The notes under the pieces: model-generated
The model's database searches: none
Told to the model about the DNA's origin: nothing
What the model saw: only the letters and a program-made list of their open reading frames with translations
Assembly (NCBI GenBank): GCA_017461505.1
Contig: JAFTXV010000007.1
Span: 496,001 to 560,000 of the forward strand
Direction of reading: 5' to 3'
Length of the DNA stretch: 64,000 nucleotides
From: Paludibacteraceae bacterium
Lineage (GTDB): Bacteria > Bacteroidota > Bacteroidia > Bacteroidales > Paludibacteraceae
Translations under genes and position numbers: made by a program
Shown: positions 40,051 to 50,065 of the stretch, one piece after another
How positions within the stretch are numbered: position 1 is the first letter of the stretch
Layout: every line of letters starts with the position of its first letter

Positions 40051-41286
40051 ATGGCTAAGACACGTAAGATTATCAATGACCCTGTGTTTGGTTTCTTGAG
40101 TATTCCAGATGGTGTGTTGTTCCAGATTTTGCAACATCCCTATTTGCAGCGTTTGAATCGTATTCGTCAGTTGGGCTTGAGTTTCTTTGTCTATCCAGGA
40201 GCGATGCATAGCCGTTTTTTGCACTCGTTGGGTGCCATGCACCTGATGCGCGAGGCAATCGGCTCGCTACGTGAGAAAGGGGTGGAAATAACTGATAATG
40301 AGGCTACTGCTTCCATGGCAGCCATCCTCTTGCACGATGTCGGGCACGGTCCTTTCTCCCACGTGATGGAGCATACTCTGGTCGAGGGTATCACCCACGA
40401 GGAGATCAGCTTGATGATGATGGAGAAGATGCGAGACGAACTGGCTGAGCAGGACAGAGAATTGTTGAATCTAGCCATCGCGATCTTCAAAGATGAATAC
40501 CCCAAGCATTTCTTGCACCAATTAATATCTTCGCAGTTGGATGTAGATCGATTGGATTACCTCTGTCGTGACTCCTTCTTCTGCGGCGTTACCGAGGGTA
40601 GTGTGGCGAGTGCACGCATATTGAAGATGATGAATGTGACCGCAGATGGACACTTGGTAGTCGAAGCCAAAGGTATCTATTCTGTAGAAAAATTTCTAGT
40701 TGCACGCCGACTAATGTATTGGCAGGTATATCTCCACCATACTAGTGTAGCCGCAGAGCAACTGCTGATAAAGATTTTGGAGCGTGCTAAGGCCTTGGCC
40801 AAGCAAGGAGTTGAACTGTTTTGCTCACCAGCGTTGCATTATTTCCTATACAATCGTATTACATCAGAGGTTTTTGTTCAAAACCCCAATGCGCTTAACC
40901 AATATGCTATGCTTGACGATGCCGATTTATTGTCAGCTATCAAGGTGTGGATAGGCTGTGAGGATAAAGTACTTAGGGAGTTGTGTCAATGCTTCACCAA
41001 TAGAAGACTATTCAAGGGCAAACTGCTTGATCAGCCATTGTCCCAGGAGCAGGTCGAGGTGCTGAGTGAGCAATATGCGGAGCGCTTTGGTATTAACAAA
41101 GCGGATGCGCATTACTTCTTTGTGGAGCATGTATCCACCTCCAATACCTATTCGGAGAAAGGTGAAGCAATAGGTATCTTGTATAAGGACGGCATGGTGA
41201 AGGATATCGCCGATGCATCGGATATGCTGAGCATGGAGAGTTTGACGTTTAAGCCACAAAAACGCTATTTATTTCGATTAGTATAG
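40051..41286 (+). CDS. HD-domain phosphohydrolase (dGTPase-like)
   Basis: 411 residues. Metal and active-site motifs: HSRFLHSLGAMHL, LLHDVGHGPFSHVMEH (HD pair) and SQLDVDRLDYLCRDSFF, as in the dGTP triphosphohydrolase/SAMHD1-like group of the HD superfamily. The likely substrate is a nucleotide, but it is not the strict Dgt type. Start ATG follows a clear promoter by 27 bp. It precedes the tRNA-Pro locus. Confidence 0.88.
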   Translation: MAKTRKIINDPVFGFLSIPDGVLFQILQHPYLQRLNRIRQLGLSFFVYPGAMHSRFLHSLGAMHLMREAIGSLREKGVEITDNEATASMAAILLHDVGHGPFSHVMEHTLVEGITHEEISLMMMEKMRDELAEQDRELLNLAIAIFKDEYPKHFLHQLISSQLDVDRLDYLCRDSFFCGVTEGSVASARILKMMNVTADGHLVVEAKGIYSVEKFLVARRLMYWQVYLHHTSVAAEQLLIKILERAKALAKQGVELFCSPALHYFLYNRITSEVFVQNPNALNQYAMLDDADLLSAIKVWIGCEDKVLRELCQCFTNRRLFKGKLLDQPLSQEQVEVLSEQYAERFGINKADAHYFFVEHVSTSNTYSEKGEAIGILYKDGMVKDIADASDMLSMESLTFKPQKRYLFRLV

Positions 41287-41325
41287 GCGTTTTTAAGCGG
41301 CTTTTTCAAAATATAGGCGGAATTA

Positions 41326-41357
41326 TTTGCAGGAATCAAAAAAAAGCAGTACTTTTG
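41326..41357 (+). promoter_or_regulatory. Promoter of tRNA-Pro
   Basis: TTTG 41326-41329 and TACTTTTG 41350-41357, 20 bp apart. The leader to the tRNA (about 140 nt) carries repeat family B. Confidence 0.7.
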
Positions 41358-41430
41358 CACTCGCTTTCGGCAGAATCTTAATGATCAAGCCGCATGGCAA
41401 AGAAACTAAATCGAAAGTTACTTTCGATTT

Positions 41431-41498
41431 AAGAGGAGGAATCGCGGTCGCCTAATGCCGCAGGGCGGCAGTCATTGCGACAAGCGGATTCTGACGAT
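41431..41498 (+). repeat. Dispersed repeat family B, copy 2
   Basis: TAAGAGGAGGAATCGCGGTC..., core TGCCGCAGGGCGGCA, then GATTCTGACGAT; ends one base before the tRNA-Pro. A perfect hairpin AAATCGAAAG/CTTTCGATTT precedes it. Confidence 0.8.
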
Positions 41499-41499
41499 G

Positions 41500-41573
41500 C
41501 GGGATGTGGCGCAGCCCGGTAGCGCAACGGTCTGGGGGACCGGAGGTCGCAAGTTCAAATCTTGTCATCCCGA
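41500..41573 (+). tRNA. tRNA-Pro (GGG)
   Basis: 74 nt cloverleaf: acceptor CGGGATG/CATCCCG, D arm GCGCAGCCCGGTAGCGC, anticodon loop CTGGGGG with GGG at 34-36, T arm AAG-TTCAAAT-CTT. C1-G72 and the general shape match bacterial tRNA-Pro. CCA is not encoded. Promoter at 41326 and a hairpin terminator at 41582-41618. Confidence 0.92.
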
Positions 41574-41581
41574 CAATATTA

Positions 41582-41618
41582 ACGGAAGAATGGGGGTATG
41601 TAATGCTTCCATTCTTCG
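41582..41618 (+). terminator. Hairpin after tRNA-Pro
   Basis: CGGAAGAATGG and TCCATTCTTCG form a stem of about ten pairs; no long T run follows, so termination may be weak. Confidence 0.55.
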
Positions 41619-41637
41619 TTATAAGTAGATAAAGATT

Positions 41638-42567
41638 ATGGCATTAAAAGGAAAATATGAGCAATCGCATGTAGCGGTGAAAGTTATCCAATGGATTGGA
41701 TGTATATTGGTGTGTAGTATGATTGCTGCGGGAAGTATGTTCTTTTTTGAGCAACCTTTGTCGGTTACTGCGCTTAAGTGGGTGCAATTCTTCCAATCGA
41801 CGGCGATGTTTTTATTGCCTCCACTATGTGTGGCCTACTTATGGAGTGAGCAACCATTAAAGTGGTTGAGTGCCTACCCCCTGACTCTCCCTAAAGGGAA
41901 GGGAATTAGACTCGGAATAGGTGCAGTATTGCTGATGCTGGTGGCCTTGCCTGCAATCAACTTGTTGAGCTATTGGAATCAACAAATGAGTTTGCCTGCG
42001 TTCTTAGAACCATTAGAGCAATGGATGAAGACTTCAGAAGAGAGTGCGAAAGTGCTGACAGAGCAGTTTATGCAAGCAACTACCTTTGGTGGGCTGATAA
42101 TCAATATCTTGCTGATGGCACTATTGCCCGCACTAGGGGAAGAATTGACCTTCCGAGGCGTTCTTCAACGTCTTCTAACCCCTCGCCTCATCGCCTCTTC
42201 GCCTTATCGCCAAACACCTCATATAGCCATATGGTGCAGTGCGATATTGTTTTCAGCGATACACTTGCAGTTTTATGGCTTTGTGCCTCGTATGTTAATG
42301 GGAGCATTGTTTGGCTATATGTTAGTTTGGACGGGCAGTCTATGGATACCTATACTGATGCACTTTACCAATAATGCCATGGCGGTATTGCTCTACTTTG
42401 TGTCCTTACGTGCTGGTTGGGATATGGAGATGATGGATGCTATAGGCACAAACGACACCCTGTGGTTGGGTGTCGTCAGTATGGTAATTACGATAGTAGG
42501 GATTTATGCTTTTCGTCGTTCGACCACGATGAGCAATGCCTCTTCGCGGATATCTAGCGGCAGCTGA
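41638..42567 (+). CDS. CPBP-family intramembrane metalloprotease
   Basis: 309 residues with about eight membrane helices. Active-site motifs: GEELTFRGVLQ (EExxxR, 167-173), HLQFYGFVPRMLMGALFG and a HFTNNAMAVLLY end helix, as in the CAAX protease and bacteriocin-processing (CPBP) family. Substrate unknown. The stretch TPRLIASSPYRQTPH (181-195), right after the first motif, comes from a TCGCC-type repeat and may be an added loop. The last 64 bp overlap the convergent neighbouring gene. Confidence 0.85.
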   Translation: MALKGKYEQSHVAVKVIQWIGCILVCSMIAAGSMFFFEQPLSVTALKWVQFFQSTAMFLLPPLCVAYLWSEQPLKWLSAYPLTLPKGKGIRLGIGAVLLMLVALPAINLLSYWNQQMSLPAFLEPLEQWMKTSEESAKVLTEQFMQATTFGGLIINILLMALLPALGEELTFRGVLQRLLTPRLIASSPYRQTPHIAIWCSAILFSAIHLQFYGFVPRMLMGALFGYMLVWTGSLWIPILMHFTNNAMAVLLYFVSLRAGWDMEMMDAIGTNDTLWLGVVSMVITIVGIYAFRRSTTMSNASSRISSGS

Positions 42568-42965
42568 ATGTTGCGCAACTGAATGCTGCGTACCCAACCC
42601 GGTACGTCTCTTCCTTGTAATGTATCAAATACCTCGCGTATCATCTGATACTGCTCTGAGGTGTAGTTTTCTGCTGGGATGCCTGCTAGAGTATCCAGCT
42701 CTTCGTCATCGTAATACTCTACTTTGGCATTGGTTTGCAAGAGTGTCTCGCGTTCGCAGACAAGGTGCTCGCCGCAACAGCCATCGTCGCTAGACGACGA
42801 GAGATCGCTTTGCTGTAGATCGTTCGCAGAGCTCTCTGTAGAACTTAGATCGGCTACGCCTGTAGGTTGCTCGCTGTTGTTTTTTCGCTCCTTACGCGCG
42901 CGTGCTTCAAATATAATAAGGATTACGATGCCCAGAGCAACGAAAAGTATCAATGGAATCATAGT
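42504..42965 (-). CDS. Membrane-anchored small protein with CCGEH-type motif
   Basis: 153 residues from the ATG at 42963-42965; an earlier in-frame start at 43013 lies inside a family E repeat array and is rejected. One N-terminal membrane helix (IPLILFVALGIVILIIF), then a soluble part with CCGEHLVCE near residue 60 and SIQLRNIQLPLDIREEALLIVVERRKA at the end. Such proteins follow parE in Bacteroidales and are often annotated 'phospholipase' without proof. Odd: residues about 31-55 (SEQPTGVADLSSTESSANDL...) are encoded by family E repeats, in frame. It lies downstream of parE, separated by a repeat array. Confidence 0.75.
   Translation of the reverse strand, partial: TMIPLILFVALGIVILIIFEARARKERKNNSEQPTGVADLSSTESSANDLQQSDLSSSSDDGCCGEHLVCERETLLQTNAKVEYYDDEELDTLAGIPAENYTSEQYQMIREVFDTLQGRDVPGWVRSIQLRNIQLPLDIREEALLIVVERRKA
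42802..42875 (-). repeat. Repeat family E, intragenic copy
   Basis: Plus strand: AGATCG, CTTTG, CTGTAGATCG, TTCGCAGAGCTCT, CTGTAGAACTTAGATCG, GCTACGC, CTGTAG. Both spacers CTGTAGATCG and CTGTAGAACTTAGATCG recur, forward or inverted, in the three intergenic arrays. Confidence 0.85.
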
Positions 42966-42977
42966 GTTATTGCTTTT

Positions 42978-43144
42978 TAGATCGCTCGCGTTGCTCGCTG
43001 TAGATCGTTTCACTGTAGATCACTTCGCTTCGCTCGTTGTAGATCGCTCGTTATACTCGCTGTAGATTATTGTAGTAGTCTACAGGCGAAGCCGATCTAA
43101 GTTCTACAGGCGCTTGCGCCGATCTACAGCCCGCAGGGCGATCT
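42978..43144. repeat. Repeat family E array 1 (next to parE stop)
   Basis: 167 bp. Spacers in order: TAGATCG, CTGTAGATCG, CTGTAGATCA, TGTAGATCG, then inverted TCTACAG, CGATCTAAGTTCTACAG, CGATCTACAG. Cores include GCGAAGC, GCGCTTGCGC and CCCGCAGGG. Nearly identical to 48261-48428; shares most of 46999-47140. Confidence 0.9.
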
Positions 43145-43147
43145 GGA

Positions 43148-45070
43148 TTATTCTACATCTTCTTCTACTACAAGGTTATTAATAATGAAGTTCTGGCGCT
43201 CGGTGGTGTTCTTGCCCATGTAGAAGTTAAGCAGATCTTTCACCGCATCTTCTTTGCGCAGGGTCACTTGGTCGAGGCGTATCTCCTTGCCAATAAAACC
43301 TTTAAACTCGTCTGGACTAATCTCACCCAAACCTTTGAATCGGGTGATCTCTGGATTGGGTTTGAGGTCTTCGATAGCTTGCAGACGTTCTTCCTCGGAG
43401 TAGCAATAGCGGGTCTCCTTTTTGTTCTTGACACGGAAGAGTGGCGTTTGGAGGATATAGACATGTCCTTTCTTGACAAGATCGGGGAAGAACTGCAAGA
43501 AGAAGGTGAGCATCAATAGGCGAATGTGCATACCATCCACATCGGCATCGGTAGCGATGATGACCTTGTTGTAGCGCAGCTCGTCAAGTCCGTCTTCGAT
43601 ATTGAGAGCCGATTGCAGGCAGTTGAACTCCTCGTTTTCGTACACCACCGATTTGCTCAAGCCGAAGCTGTTGAGCGGTTTACCGCGGAGCGAGAAAACG
43701 GCTTGTGTGCGCACGTCGCGACTCTTGGTAATAGAGCCCGAAGCGGAAAGACCCTCCGTGATAAAGATACTACTCTCTTGACGCAAATCGTCATCGGCAT
43801 CCTTAGCTGACTTGGTTGGTTTGGCGTCGTTGTAGTGCACTTGGCAGTCACGAAGTTTAGGGTTGTTGAGGAGATTTTTCTTTGCTCGTTCGCGGGCAGC
43901 TTTGGTTACGCCTGCAATGGCTTTACGCTCCTTCTCCGACTCCTGAATCTTTTGGAGCATGACCTCTACCGTGTTTTGATTCTTGTGGAGGTAGTTGTCG
44001 AGTTGTTGCTTGATGAAGTCACCCACGAACTTATTGACTGACAAACCGCCCTCAGGCGACATGTCTTTGGAACCTAACTTCACTTTGGTTTGGCTCTCGA
44101 ATACAGGTTCTGACACGTTGATGGCAATGGCACCTACAACACCGTTGCGGATGTCGCTATATTCTTGATTCTTGCTAAAGAACTCTTTGATAGTGCGGGC
44201 AATGGCTTCGCGGAATGCTACTTGGTGGGTACCACCTTGGATAGTGTGCTGACCATTGACGAAGGAGTGGTACTCCTCACCCGATTGGTTGGTATGGGTA
44301 AGCGCAATCTCAATATCTTCGCCTTTGAGGTGAATGATAGGGTAGAGCGGATCTACCGTCATATTGTCGGTCAAGAGGTCAAAAAGACCATTTTTAGAGG
44401 TATATTTGTTGCCGTTGTAATTGAGTGTGAGTCCGGTGTTGAGGTAGGCATAGTTGCGCATCATGGTCTCAATGAACTCATCGCGGAAGTGGTAGTTCTC
44501 GAATAGCCCCTTGCTGTTGTCTGGCACGAACTCAATGCATGTACCGCGCTTCTCGTTTCCTGTATAATCAATGACGTCGGTGTCGGAGATTAAGTGTCCC
44601 TGTTTGAATTCCGCACGGCGTGTTTTGCCGTCGCGGAAACTCTGCACCACGAACTTCCAACTCAAGGCGTTAACTGCCTTGGTACCTACACCATTGAGTC
44701 CGACCGACTTTTTGAATGCTTTGGTGTCGTACTTACCGCCCGTATTGAGCAGCGATACTGCCTCTACCATCTTGCCCAATGGAATACCACGACCATAGTC
44801 GCGAACGCGCACAATCTCTCCTGTATAGCCCGACTCATCGGTATAAGGACGCACGGTGACCTCGATGGTTTTGCCTTCGTTCATGCGGAACTCGTCGATG
44901 GAGTTGTCGATAGTCTCTTTGATGAGCACGTAGATACCATCGTCGTCGTGCTTACCATCGCCTAGTTTACCGATATACATACCGGGACGGCGGCGGATAT
45001 GCTCGCGGTCGTCGAGATGGACGATATTGTCGTCGTTGTAACTACTGGTTGTGATTAATTCTTCTGCCAT
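43148..45070 (-). CDS. parE: DNA topoisomerase IV subunit B
   Basis: 640 residues. GHKL ATPase domain ([48 protein letters not shown]), then the TOPRIM part with [29 protein letters not shown] and [19 protein letters not shown]. The ITKSRD phrase and overall length fit Bacteroidales ParE rather than GyrB. It untangles replicated chromosomes with ParC, which is not in the window. An E array lies 3 bp after its stop. Confidence 0.9.
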   Translation of the reverse strand: MAEELITTSSYNDDNIVHLDDREHIRRRPGMYIGKLGDGKHDDDGIYVLIKETIDNSIDEFRMNEGKTIEVTVRPYTDESGYTGEIVRVRDYGRGIPLGKMVEAVSLLNTGGKYDTKAFKKSVGLNGVGTKAVNALSWKFVVQSFRDGKTRRAEFKQGHLISDTDVIDYTGNEKRGTCIEFVPDNSKGLFENYHFRDEFIETMMRNYAYLNTGLTLNYNGNKYTSKNGLFDLLTDNMTVDPLYPIIHLKGEDIEIALTHTNQSGEEYHSFVNGQHTIQGGTHQVAFREAIARTIKEFFSKNQEYSDIRNGVVGAIAINVSEPVFESQTKVKLGSKDMSPEGGLSVNKFVGDFIKQQLDNYLHKNQNTVEVMLQKIQESEKERKAIAGVTKAARERAKKNLLNNPKLRDCQVHYNDAKPTKSAKDADDDLRQESSIFITEGLSASGSITKSRDVRTQAVFSLRGKPLNSFGLSKSVVYENEEFNCLQSALNIEDGLDELRYNKVIIATDADVDGMHIRLLMLTFFLQFFPDLVKKGHVYILQTPLFRVKNKKETRYCYSEEERLQAIEDLKPNPEITRFKGLGEISPDEFKGFIGKEIRLDQVTLRKEDAVKDLLNFYMGKNTTERQNFIINNLVVEEDVE

Positions 45071-45107
45071 GTATGTTTTTGGTTTATTAGTTTATCAGTT
45101 GATTAGT

Positions 45108-45881
45108 TTATAACGCATAGTCAAGTATCATCATAAGTACAAAACCAGCGGTAAAGCCGAGCGTCGGGATATTGCTATGGGGTTCGGCTTGCGCTTCGGG
45201 GATAAGTTCTTCGATTACAACATACATCATTGCTCCCGCAGCGAAAGCCAATAGGTAAGGTAGAGCCGGGGATATGAATCCAATAAGCAGCATAGTCAAT
45301 ATGCTTGCTATCGGTTCTACTATTCCAGACAATGCACCTATTGCAAATGCTTTGCCCTTACCCATCCCTTCTGAGTGAAGAGGCATAGACAGAATAGCCC
45401 CTTCGGGGAAGTTCTGTATCGCAATACCTATTGCTAACGCCCATGCGGCGGACATAGGTATCATACTACCTTCTGCCATGGCACTGGCGAGTATTACTCC
45501 TACAGCCATACCTTCGGGGATATTGTGCAGGGTGACCGCCACAGAGAGCATGGTAGTGCGCTTCCATTGGCAGTTGCGGGTCAAACCTTCTGGCTCTTCC
45601 GAACCAATATGCAAGTGAGGAATAAGTGTATCAAGCAATAATAGAAAGAGTATGCCTAACACGAATCCTACAGCTGCGGGTAGCCAAGTTATCCCCCCTG
45701 CTTCGGCACTCATCTCCAAACTAGGGATAAGCAGCGACCATACCGATGCCGCCACCATCACTCCCGATGCAAAGCCTAAGAGCAACTTACGCAGCAAGTC
45801 GCTCATCTTGCCTCGTAGCAAAAAGACCATGGCTGCGCCCAGAGCTGTGCCTAAGAACGGGAGTAGGAGGATTGGAGTCAT
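45108..45881 (-). CDS. ZIP-family metal transporter
   Basis: 257 residues, about eight membrane helices. VTLHNIPEGMAVGVILA and IQNFPEGAILSMPL contain the HN-PEG and NFPEG transport motifs of ZIP proteins, and EELIPEAQAE ends an upper helix. It likely imports zinc or another divalent metal. Short intergenic gaps (25 and 37 bp) suggest an operon with parE and the Ca/Na exchanger-like gene. Confidence 0.92.
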   Translation of the reverse strand: MTPILLLPFLGTALGAAMVFLLRGKMSDLLRKLLLGFASGVMVAASVWSLLIPSLEMSAEAGGITWLPAAVGFVLGILFLLLLDTLIPHLHIGSEEPEGLTRNCQWKRTTMLSVAVTLHNIPEGMAVGVILASAMAEGSMIPMSAAWALAIGIAIQNFPEGAILSMPLHSEGMGKGKAFAIGALSGIVEPIASILTMLLIGFISPALPYLLAFAAGAMMYVVIEELIPEAQAEPHSNIPTLGFTAGFVLMMILDYAL

Positions 45882-45906
45882 TGTTTGATGAACTATGTGT
45901 GATGAG

Positions 45907-46986
45907 TTATACAGTTATTATTCGGTATGTGAGGTAAGCGGCATAGGTGAGAAGAAGGATGGCTCCGTGCCAACGCTTAATCTCGTGTTTCTTGGTGAGA
46001 TAGACAAAGAGCATCACCAAGACACTACCCAATGCAGCCATCAACGCATCAATCTCCAGTCCGTGGTAGCCAGGCAATGCTTTGACGCATGCGCTCGTAC
46101 CGAGGATAAAGAAGATATTGAAGAGATTGCTACCGATGACATTGCCGAGTGCAATATCGCAGTTCTTCTTAAATGCCGCCATGCAAGAGGTGGCAAGTTC
46201 TGGGAGCGATGTACCCAAAGCCACTACGGTGAGACCGATAATTGCATCGCTTACGCCAAGCGATTGGGCGATAGAAGTGGCACTCTTGACTATCAACTCG
46301 CCACCGACAACCAAGCCCACGAGACCGCCGACAATAAGTGCAAGCGCGCGTTTTGCAGACATAGGCTTGTATTCTTCGTTGCTCTCCGTTTGTGGGGCAC
46401 TACCAATACCTTTGAAGTTATGCCAAAGGAAAATCAAGAAGAAGATAAGCAGAATACTACCACCTACACCAGAAATAAATCCACCATTGCCTTGTCCCAT
46501 TTGGATAGAGCCTAAGTCGCTGAGGGTTGGGTCGGCAATATTCATATTGAATATATGCTCGATTTGCAACCACGATGGGCTGTTATATACCGCAAAGAGC
46601 AATACAAGAAGAGCTGCTAGAAGACTGAATGGTATGTCAAAACGGCGAGTGGATTTTTGTGATGAAATCGGAAATATCAGTGCTGTACAGCCTAAGATAA
46701 CGAAGATATTGATGATATTGCTACCAAGAACATTCGTGATAGCAATCTCCGTACTTCCCTGGCCTACTGCCACCATGTTCACTACAAATTCAGGCATACT
46801 AGTACCGAACGCCACAACGGTGAGACCGATCACGATGTCGCTCACGCCGTATTTCTTTGCCAAAGCAGAAGCGCCATCCACGAGAAAGTCAGCACCCTTG
46901 ATGAGTGCTGCACAACCGATGATAATCAACGGGATTGCTACCCAAAAGCCGCCGTTGGCAAGCCAGTTATTTAAGAATTCGAACAT
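45907..46986 (-). CDS. Calcium/sodium antiporter (YrbG-like)
   Basis: 359 residues in two inverted halves of five helices each. The alpha repeats GLTVVAFGTSMPEFVVN and GLTVVALGTSLPELATS carry the ion-binding glutamates. Exchanges Ca2+ for Na+ or similar across the inner membrane. An E-type repeat array lies just upstream of its start. Confidence 0.92.
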   Translation of the reverse strand: MFEFLNNWLANGGFWVAIPLIIIGCAALIKGADFLVDGASALAKKYGVSDIVIGLTVVAFGTSMPEFVVNMVAVGQGSTEIAITNVLGSNIINIFVILGCTALIFPISSQKSTRRFDIPFSLLAALLVLLFAVYNSPSWLQIEHIFNMNIADPTLSDLGSIQMGQGNGGFISGVGGSILLIFFLIFLWHNFKGIGSAPQTESNEEYKPMSAKRALALIVGGLVGLVVGGELIVKSATSIAQSLGVSDAIIGLTVVALGTSLPELATSCMAAFKKNCDIALGNVIGSNLFNIFFILGTSACVKALPGYHGLEIDALMAALGSVLVMLFVYLTKKHEIKRWHGAILLLTYAAYLTYRIITV

Positions 46987-46998
46987 TGTTTTTATTGT

Positions 46999-47140
46999 TT
47001 AGATCGTTCGCGTTGCTCGCTGTAGATCGTTTCACTGTAGATCACTTCGCTTCGCTCGTTGTAGATCGCTCGTTATACTCGCTGTAGATTATTGTAGTAG
47101 TCTACAGGCGAAGCCGATCTACAGCCCGCAGGGCGATCTG
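46999..47140. repeat. Repeat family E array 2
   Basis: 142 bp. Same modules as arrays 1 and 3, but lacking one unit (AAGTTCTACAG plus core GCGCTTGCGC), a deletion of about 26 bp between repeated spacers. Confidence 0.9.
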
Positions 47141-47141
47141 A

Positions 47142-48248
47142 TTACACATTGAAAAGGAAGTGCATGATGTCGCCATCTTGCACGATGTATTCTTTGCCTT
47201 CGATGCCCAATTTACCTGCTGCACGGCAAGCAGACTCGCCACCAAGTGCGATATAATCTTCGTACTTGATTACCTCTGCGCGAATGAAACCACGCTCGAA
47301 GTCAGAGTGGATGACTCCAGCACATTGAGGCGCTTTGCTACCTGCCTTGAAAGTCCACGCGCGTACCTCGTCGCTACCCGCAGTGAGGAAGGTGCGAAGG
47401 TCGAGCAGTGCGTATGCCGCCTTAATCAAACGGCTCACGCCTGACTCAGAAAGCCCGATTTCATCGAGGAACATCTGACGCTCTTCGTAAGTCTCGAGTT
47501 CGGCAATCTCGCTTTCGATCTTGGCTGCCACGATAAGCACTTGTGCGTTCTCGTCCTTGACAGCCTCGCGCACTTGTTCGACATATTTGTTGCCGTTGAC
47601 CGCAGAGTTCTCGTCCACATTGCAGACATAAAGAACTGGTTTGCTAGTGAGGAGCATGGTCTCTTTAGCCACGAGTTCTTCGTCCTTGTTGATGAGCTCT
47701 ACGGTACGCGCAGACTTACCTTGAGAAAGTGCCTCACGGTATTTGAGGAGTACATCAAGGGCAACTTTAGCTTGTTTGTCGCCACCTACGCGCACTTGTT
47801 TCTCTATCTTTTGGATGCGTGACTCCACCGTCTCAAGGTCCTTGAGTTGGAGCTCAGCATCGATAATATCTTTATCACGGATAGGGTCCACAGAGCCGTC
47901 CACGTGTACCACATTGTCGTCGTCAAAGCAACGGAGTACATGGATAATGGCGTCTGTCTCGCGGATATTCGCGAGGAACTTATTTCCGAGTCCTTCGCCT
48001 TTGCTTGCACCTTTCACCAATCCCGCAATATCCACGATTTCAACGGTAGTTGGGATGACACCGCGCTCTGGTTTGCAGAGTTCGCCGAGTTTGATAAGAC
48101 GCTCGTCGGGGACGGTGATCACGCCTACGTTTGGTTCAATCGTACAGAAAGGGAAGTTCGCCGATTGTGCCTTGGCGTTGCTAAGGCAGTTGAAGAGGGT
48201 CGATTTGCCGACATTAGGCAGACCCACTATTCCACATTGTAAAGCCAT
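47142..48248 (-). CDS. ychF: Redox-regulated ATPase YchF
   Basis: 368 residues, standard length. G1 motif GLPNVGKST (8-16), VEIVDIAGLVKGASKGEGLGN (G3), then the TGS domain to the end (DLRTFLTAGSDEVRAWTF, VIKYEDYIALGG). YchF is a universally conserved Obg-family ATPase linked to ribosomes and oxidative stress. Flanked on both sides by E arrays (46999 and 48261). Confidence 0.96.
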   Translation of the reverse strand: MALQCGIVGLPNVGKSTLFNCLSNAKAQSANFPFCTIEPNVGVITVPDERLIKLGELCKPERGVIPTTVEIVDIAGLVKGASKGEGLGNKFLANIRETDAIIHVLRCFDDDNVVHVDGSVDPIRDKDIIDAELQLKDLETVESRIQKIEKQVRVGGDKQAKVALDVLLKYREALSQGKSARTVELINKDEELVAKETMLLTSKPVLYVCNVDENSAVNGNKYVEQVREAVKDENAQVLIVAAKIESEIAELETYEERQMFLDEIGLSESGVSRLIKAAYALLDLRTFLTAGSDEVRAWTFKAGSKAPQCAGVIHSDFERGFIRAEVIKYEDYIALGGESACRAAGKLGIEGKEYIVQDGDIMHFLFNV

Positions 48249-48260
48249 ATATTCTAGTTT

Positions 48261-48428
48261 TTAGATCGCTCGCGTTGCTCGCTGTAGATCGTTTCACTGT
48301 AGATCACTTCGCTTCGCTCGTTGTAGATTACTCGTTACACTCGCTGTAGATTATTGTGGTAGTCTACAGGCGAAGCCGATCTAAGTTCTACAGGCGCTTG
48401 CGCCGATCTACAGCCCGCAGGGCGATCT
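48261..48428. repeat. Repeat family E array 3
   Basis: 168 bp, all modules of array 1 present in the same order with a few base changes. Confidence 0.9.
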
Positions 48429-48434
48429 GTTTTA

Positions 48435-49964
48435 TTAATTCTTAATTAAGTTATGTCCTGTCATTTCTGCTGGTTGCTCTACGCCGAGGATGTGGCAGAG
48501 GGATGGAGCTACGTCAGCGAGGATACCATCTTCCAATTGCGCATCGGTGTGCTCTTTGCTTACATATACGAATGGCACTGGGTTGAGTGAGTGCGCTGTG
48601 TTAGGTGAACCGTCGGCATTGATAGCATTGTCGCAGTTACCGTGGTCAGCGATAATGATGATCTCGTAGTCGTTCTTGAGCGCAGTATTTACCACTTTAT
48701 CCACGCATTCATCGATCGTTTTGACTGCCTTCTCGATAGCAGCATATACGCCTGTGTGACCCACCATATCGCCGTTAGCGAAGTTGAGGGTAATATAGTC
48801 GTATTTCTGTGTATCGAGTGCCTCGCAGAGTGCCTCAGTCACCTCTGGAGCAGACATCTCTGGTTGGAGGTCATAGGTAGCTACCTTTGGAGAAGGAATA
48901 AGGATACGCTCTTCGCCTGCGTACTCAGCCTCGCGGCCGCCGTTGAAGAAGAAGGTCACGTGTGCGAACTTCTCGGTCTCAGCGATACGGAGTTGCTTCA
49001 ATCCTGCGTTGCTAACGATCTCACCCATGGTGTTTTGTACGTTCTCTTTTGGGAAGAGGATGTGCAAGCCTTGGAAAGAAGAATCGTATGGGGTCATGCA
49101 GTAGTATTGCAGATTAGGAATGGTGGTCATACCTTGCTCTGGCATGTCTTGTTGGGTAAGCACGATGGTGAGCTCCTTCGCGCGGTCGTTGCGGTAGTTG
49201 AAGAAAATCACTACATCGCCCTCCTCAATGGTAGCCACTGGCTTGCCATCACGCACATGAACGATAGGTTTGATGAACTCGTCGGTCACACCCTCGTTGT
49301 AGCTCTCTTGCATGGCTTGGAGCATGTCCTCAGATGCTTTGCCCTCGCCATGTACGAGGCAGTCGTATGCCACCTTCACGCGCTCCCAACGTTTGTCGCG
49401 ATCCATGGCGTAGAAGCGACCTTGGATAGAAGCGATCTCGCCGCAGCTGGTAGTCAAGTGTTGTTGGAGTTGGTCGATGAAACCAAGACCTGACTTAGGG
49501 TCGGTATCGCGGCCGTCCATGAAGCAGTGGATGAAGGTTTTGCCGTCTAATCCGTAGGTTTTAGCAATATCGCAGAGGTAGAACAGGTGGTCGAAAGAAG
49601 AGTGTACACCACCATTAGAGGTCAATCCCATGAGGTGAAGTTTCTTGCCTGTCTCCTTGGCATAACCGAAAGCAGATTTGATTTCTGGGTTTTCGAGGAT
49701 GCTACCGTCTTTGCAAGCACGGTTGATCTTCACGAGGTCTTGATAAACGACGCGACCTGCGCCGATGTTCAAGTGACCTACTTCAGAGTTACCCATTTGT
49801 CCATCAGGCAAACCCACATTTTCGCCACTAGCTTGGAGTTGGCTGTGTGGGTACTTCTCTAAGAGCGCATCCCAATGTGGAGTAGGGGTGCAAGAGATTG
49901 CATCGGCTTTAGATTTGTTTCCGATTCCCCAGCCGTCGAGAATCATAAGTAATGCTTTTGACAT
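48435..49964 (-). CDS. gpmI: Cofactor-independent phosphoglycerate mutase
   Basis: 509 residues. Alkaline-phosphatase superfamily fold with [23 protein letters not shown] (metal-bridging Ser60), and [26 protein letters not shown] near the end. Interconverts 2- and 3-phosphoglycerate in glycolysis, using manganese. Normal length and a clear promoter. Confidence 0.96.
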   Translation of the reverse strand: MSKALLMILDGWGIGNKSKADAISCTPTPHWDALLEKYPHSQLQASGENVGLPDGQMGNSEVGHLNIGAGRVVYQDLVKINRACKDGSILENPEIKSAFGYAKETGKKLHLMGLTSNGGVHSSFDHLFYLCDIAKTYGLDGKTFIHCFMDGRDTDPKSGLGFIDQLQQHLTTSCGEIASIQGRFYAMDRDKRWERVKVAYDCLVHGEGKASEDMLQAMQESYNEGVTDEFIKPIVHVRDGKPVATIEEGDVVIFFNYRNDRAKELTIVLTQQDMPEQGMTTIPNLQYYCMTPYDSSFQGLHILFPKENVQNTMGEIVSNAGLKQLRIAETEKFAHVTFFFNGGREAEYAGEERILIPSPKVATYDLQPEMSAPEVTEALCEALDTQKYDYITLNFANGDMVGHTGVYAAIEKAVKTIDECVDKVVNTALKNDYEIIIIADHGNCDNAINADGSPNTAHSLNPVPFVYVSKEHTDAQLEDGILADVAPSLCHILGVEQPAEMTGHNLIKN

Positions 49965-50033
49965 AGTTGTATGTTATTTATTAGTTTATTCACTGTTTTC
50001 GCCGCAAATTTCGGCAAATTAATAATCAACCTG

Positions 50034-50065
50034 CAAAGGTACGGTTTTTTTTGCATTTATGCAAA
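50034..50065 (-). promoter_or_regulatory. Promoter of gpmI
   Basis: Minus-strand TACCTTTG (50041-50034) and TTTG (50065-50062), 20 bp apart. Confidence 0.7.
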
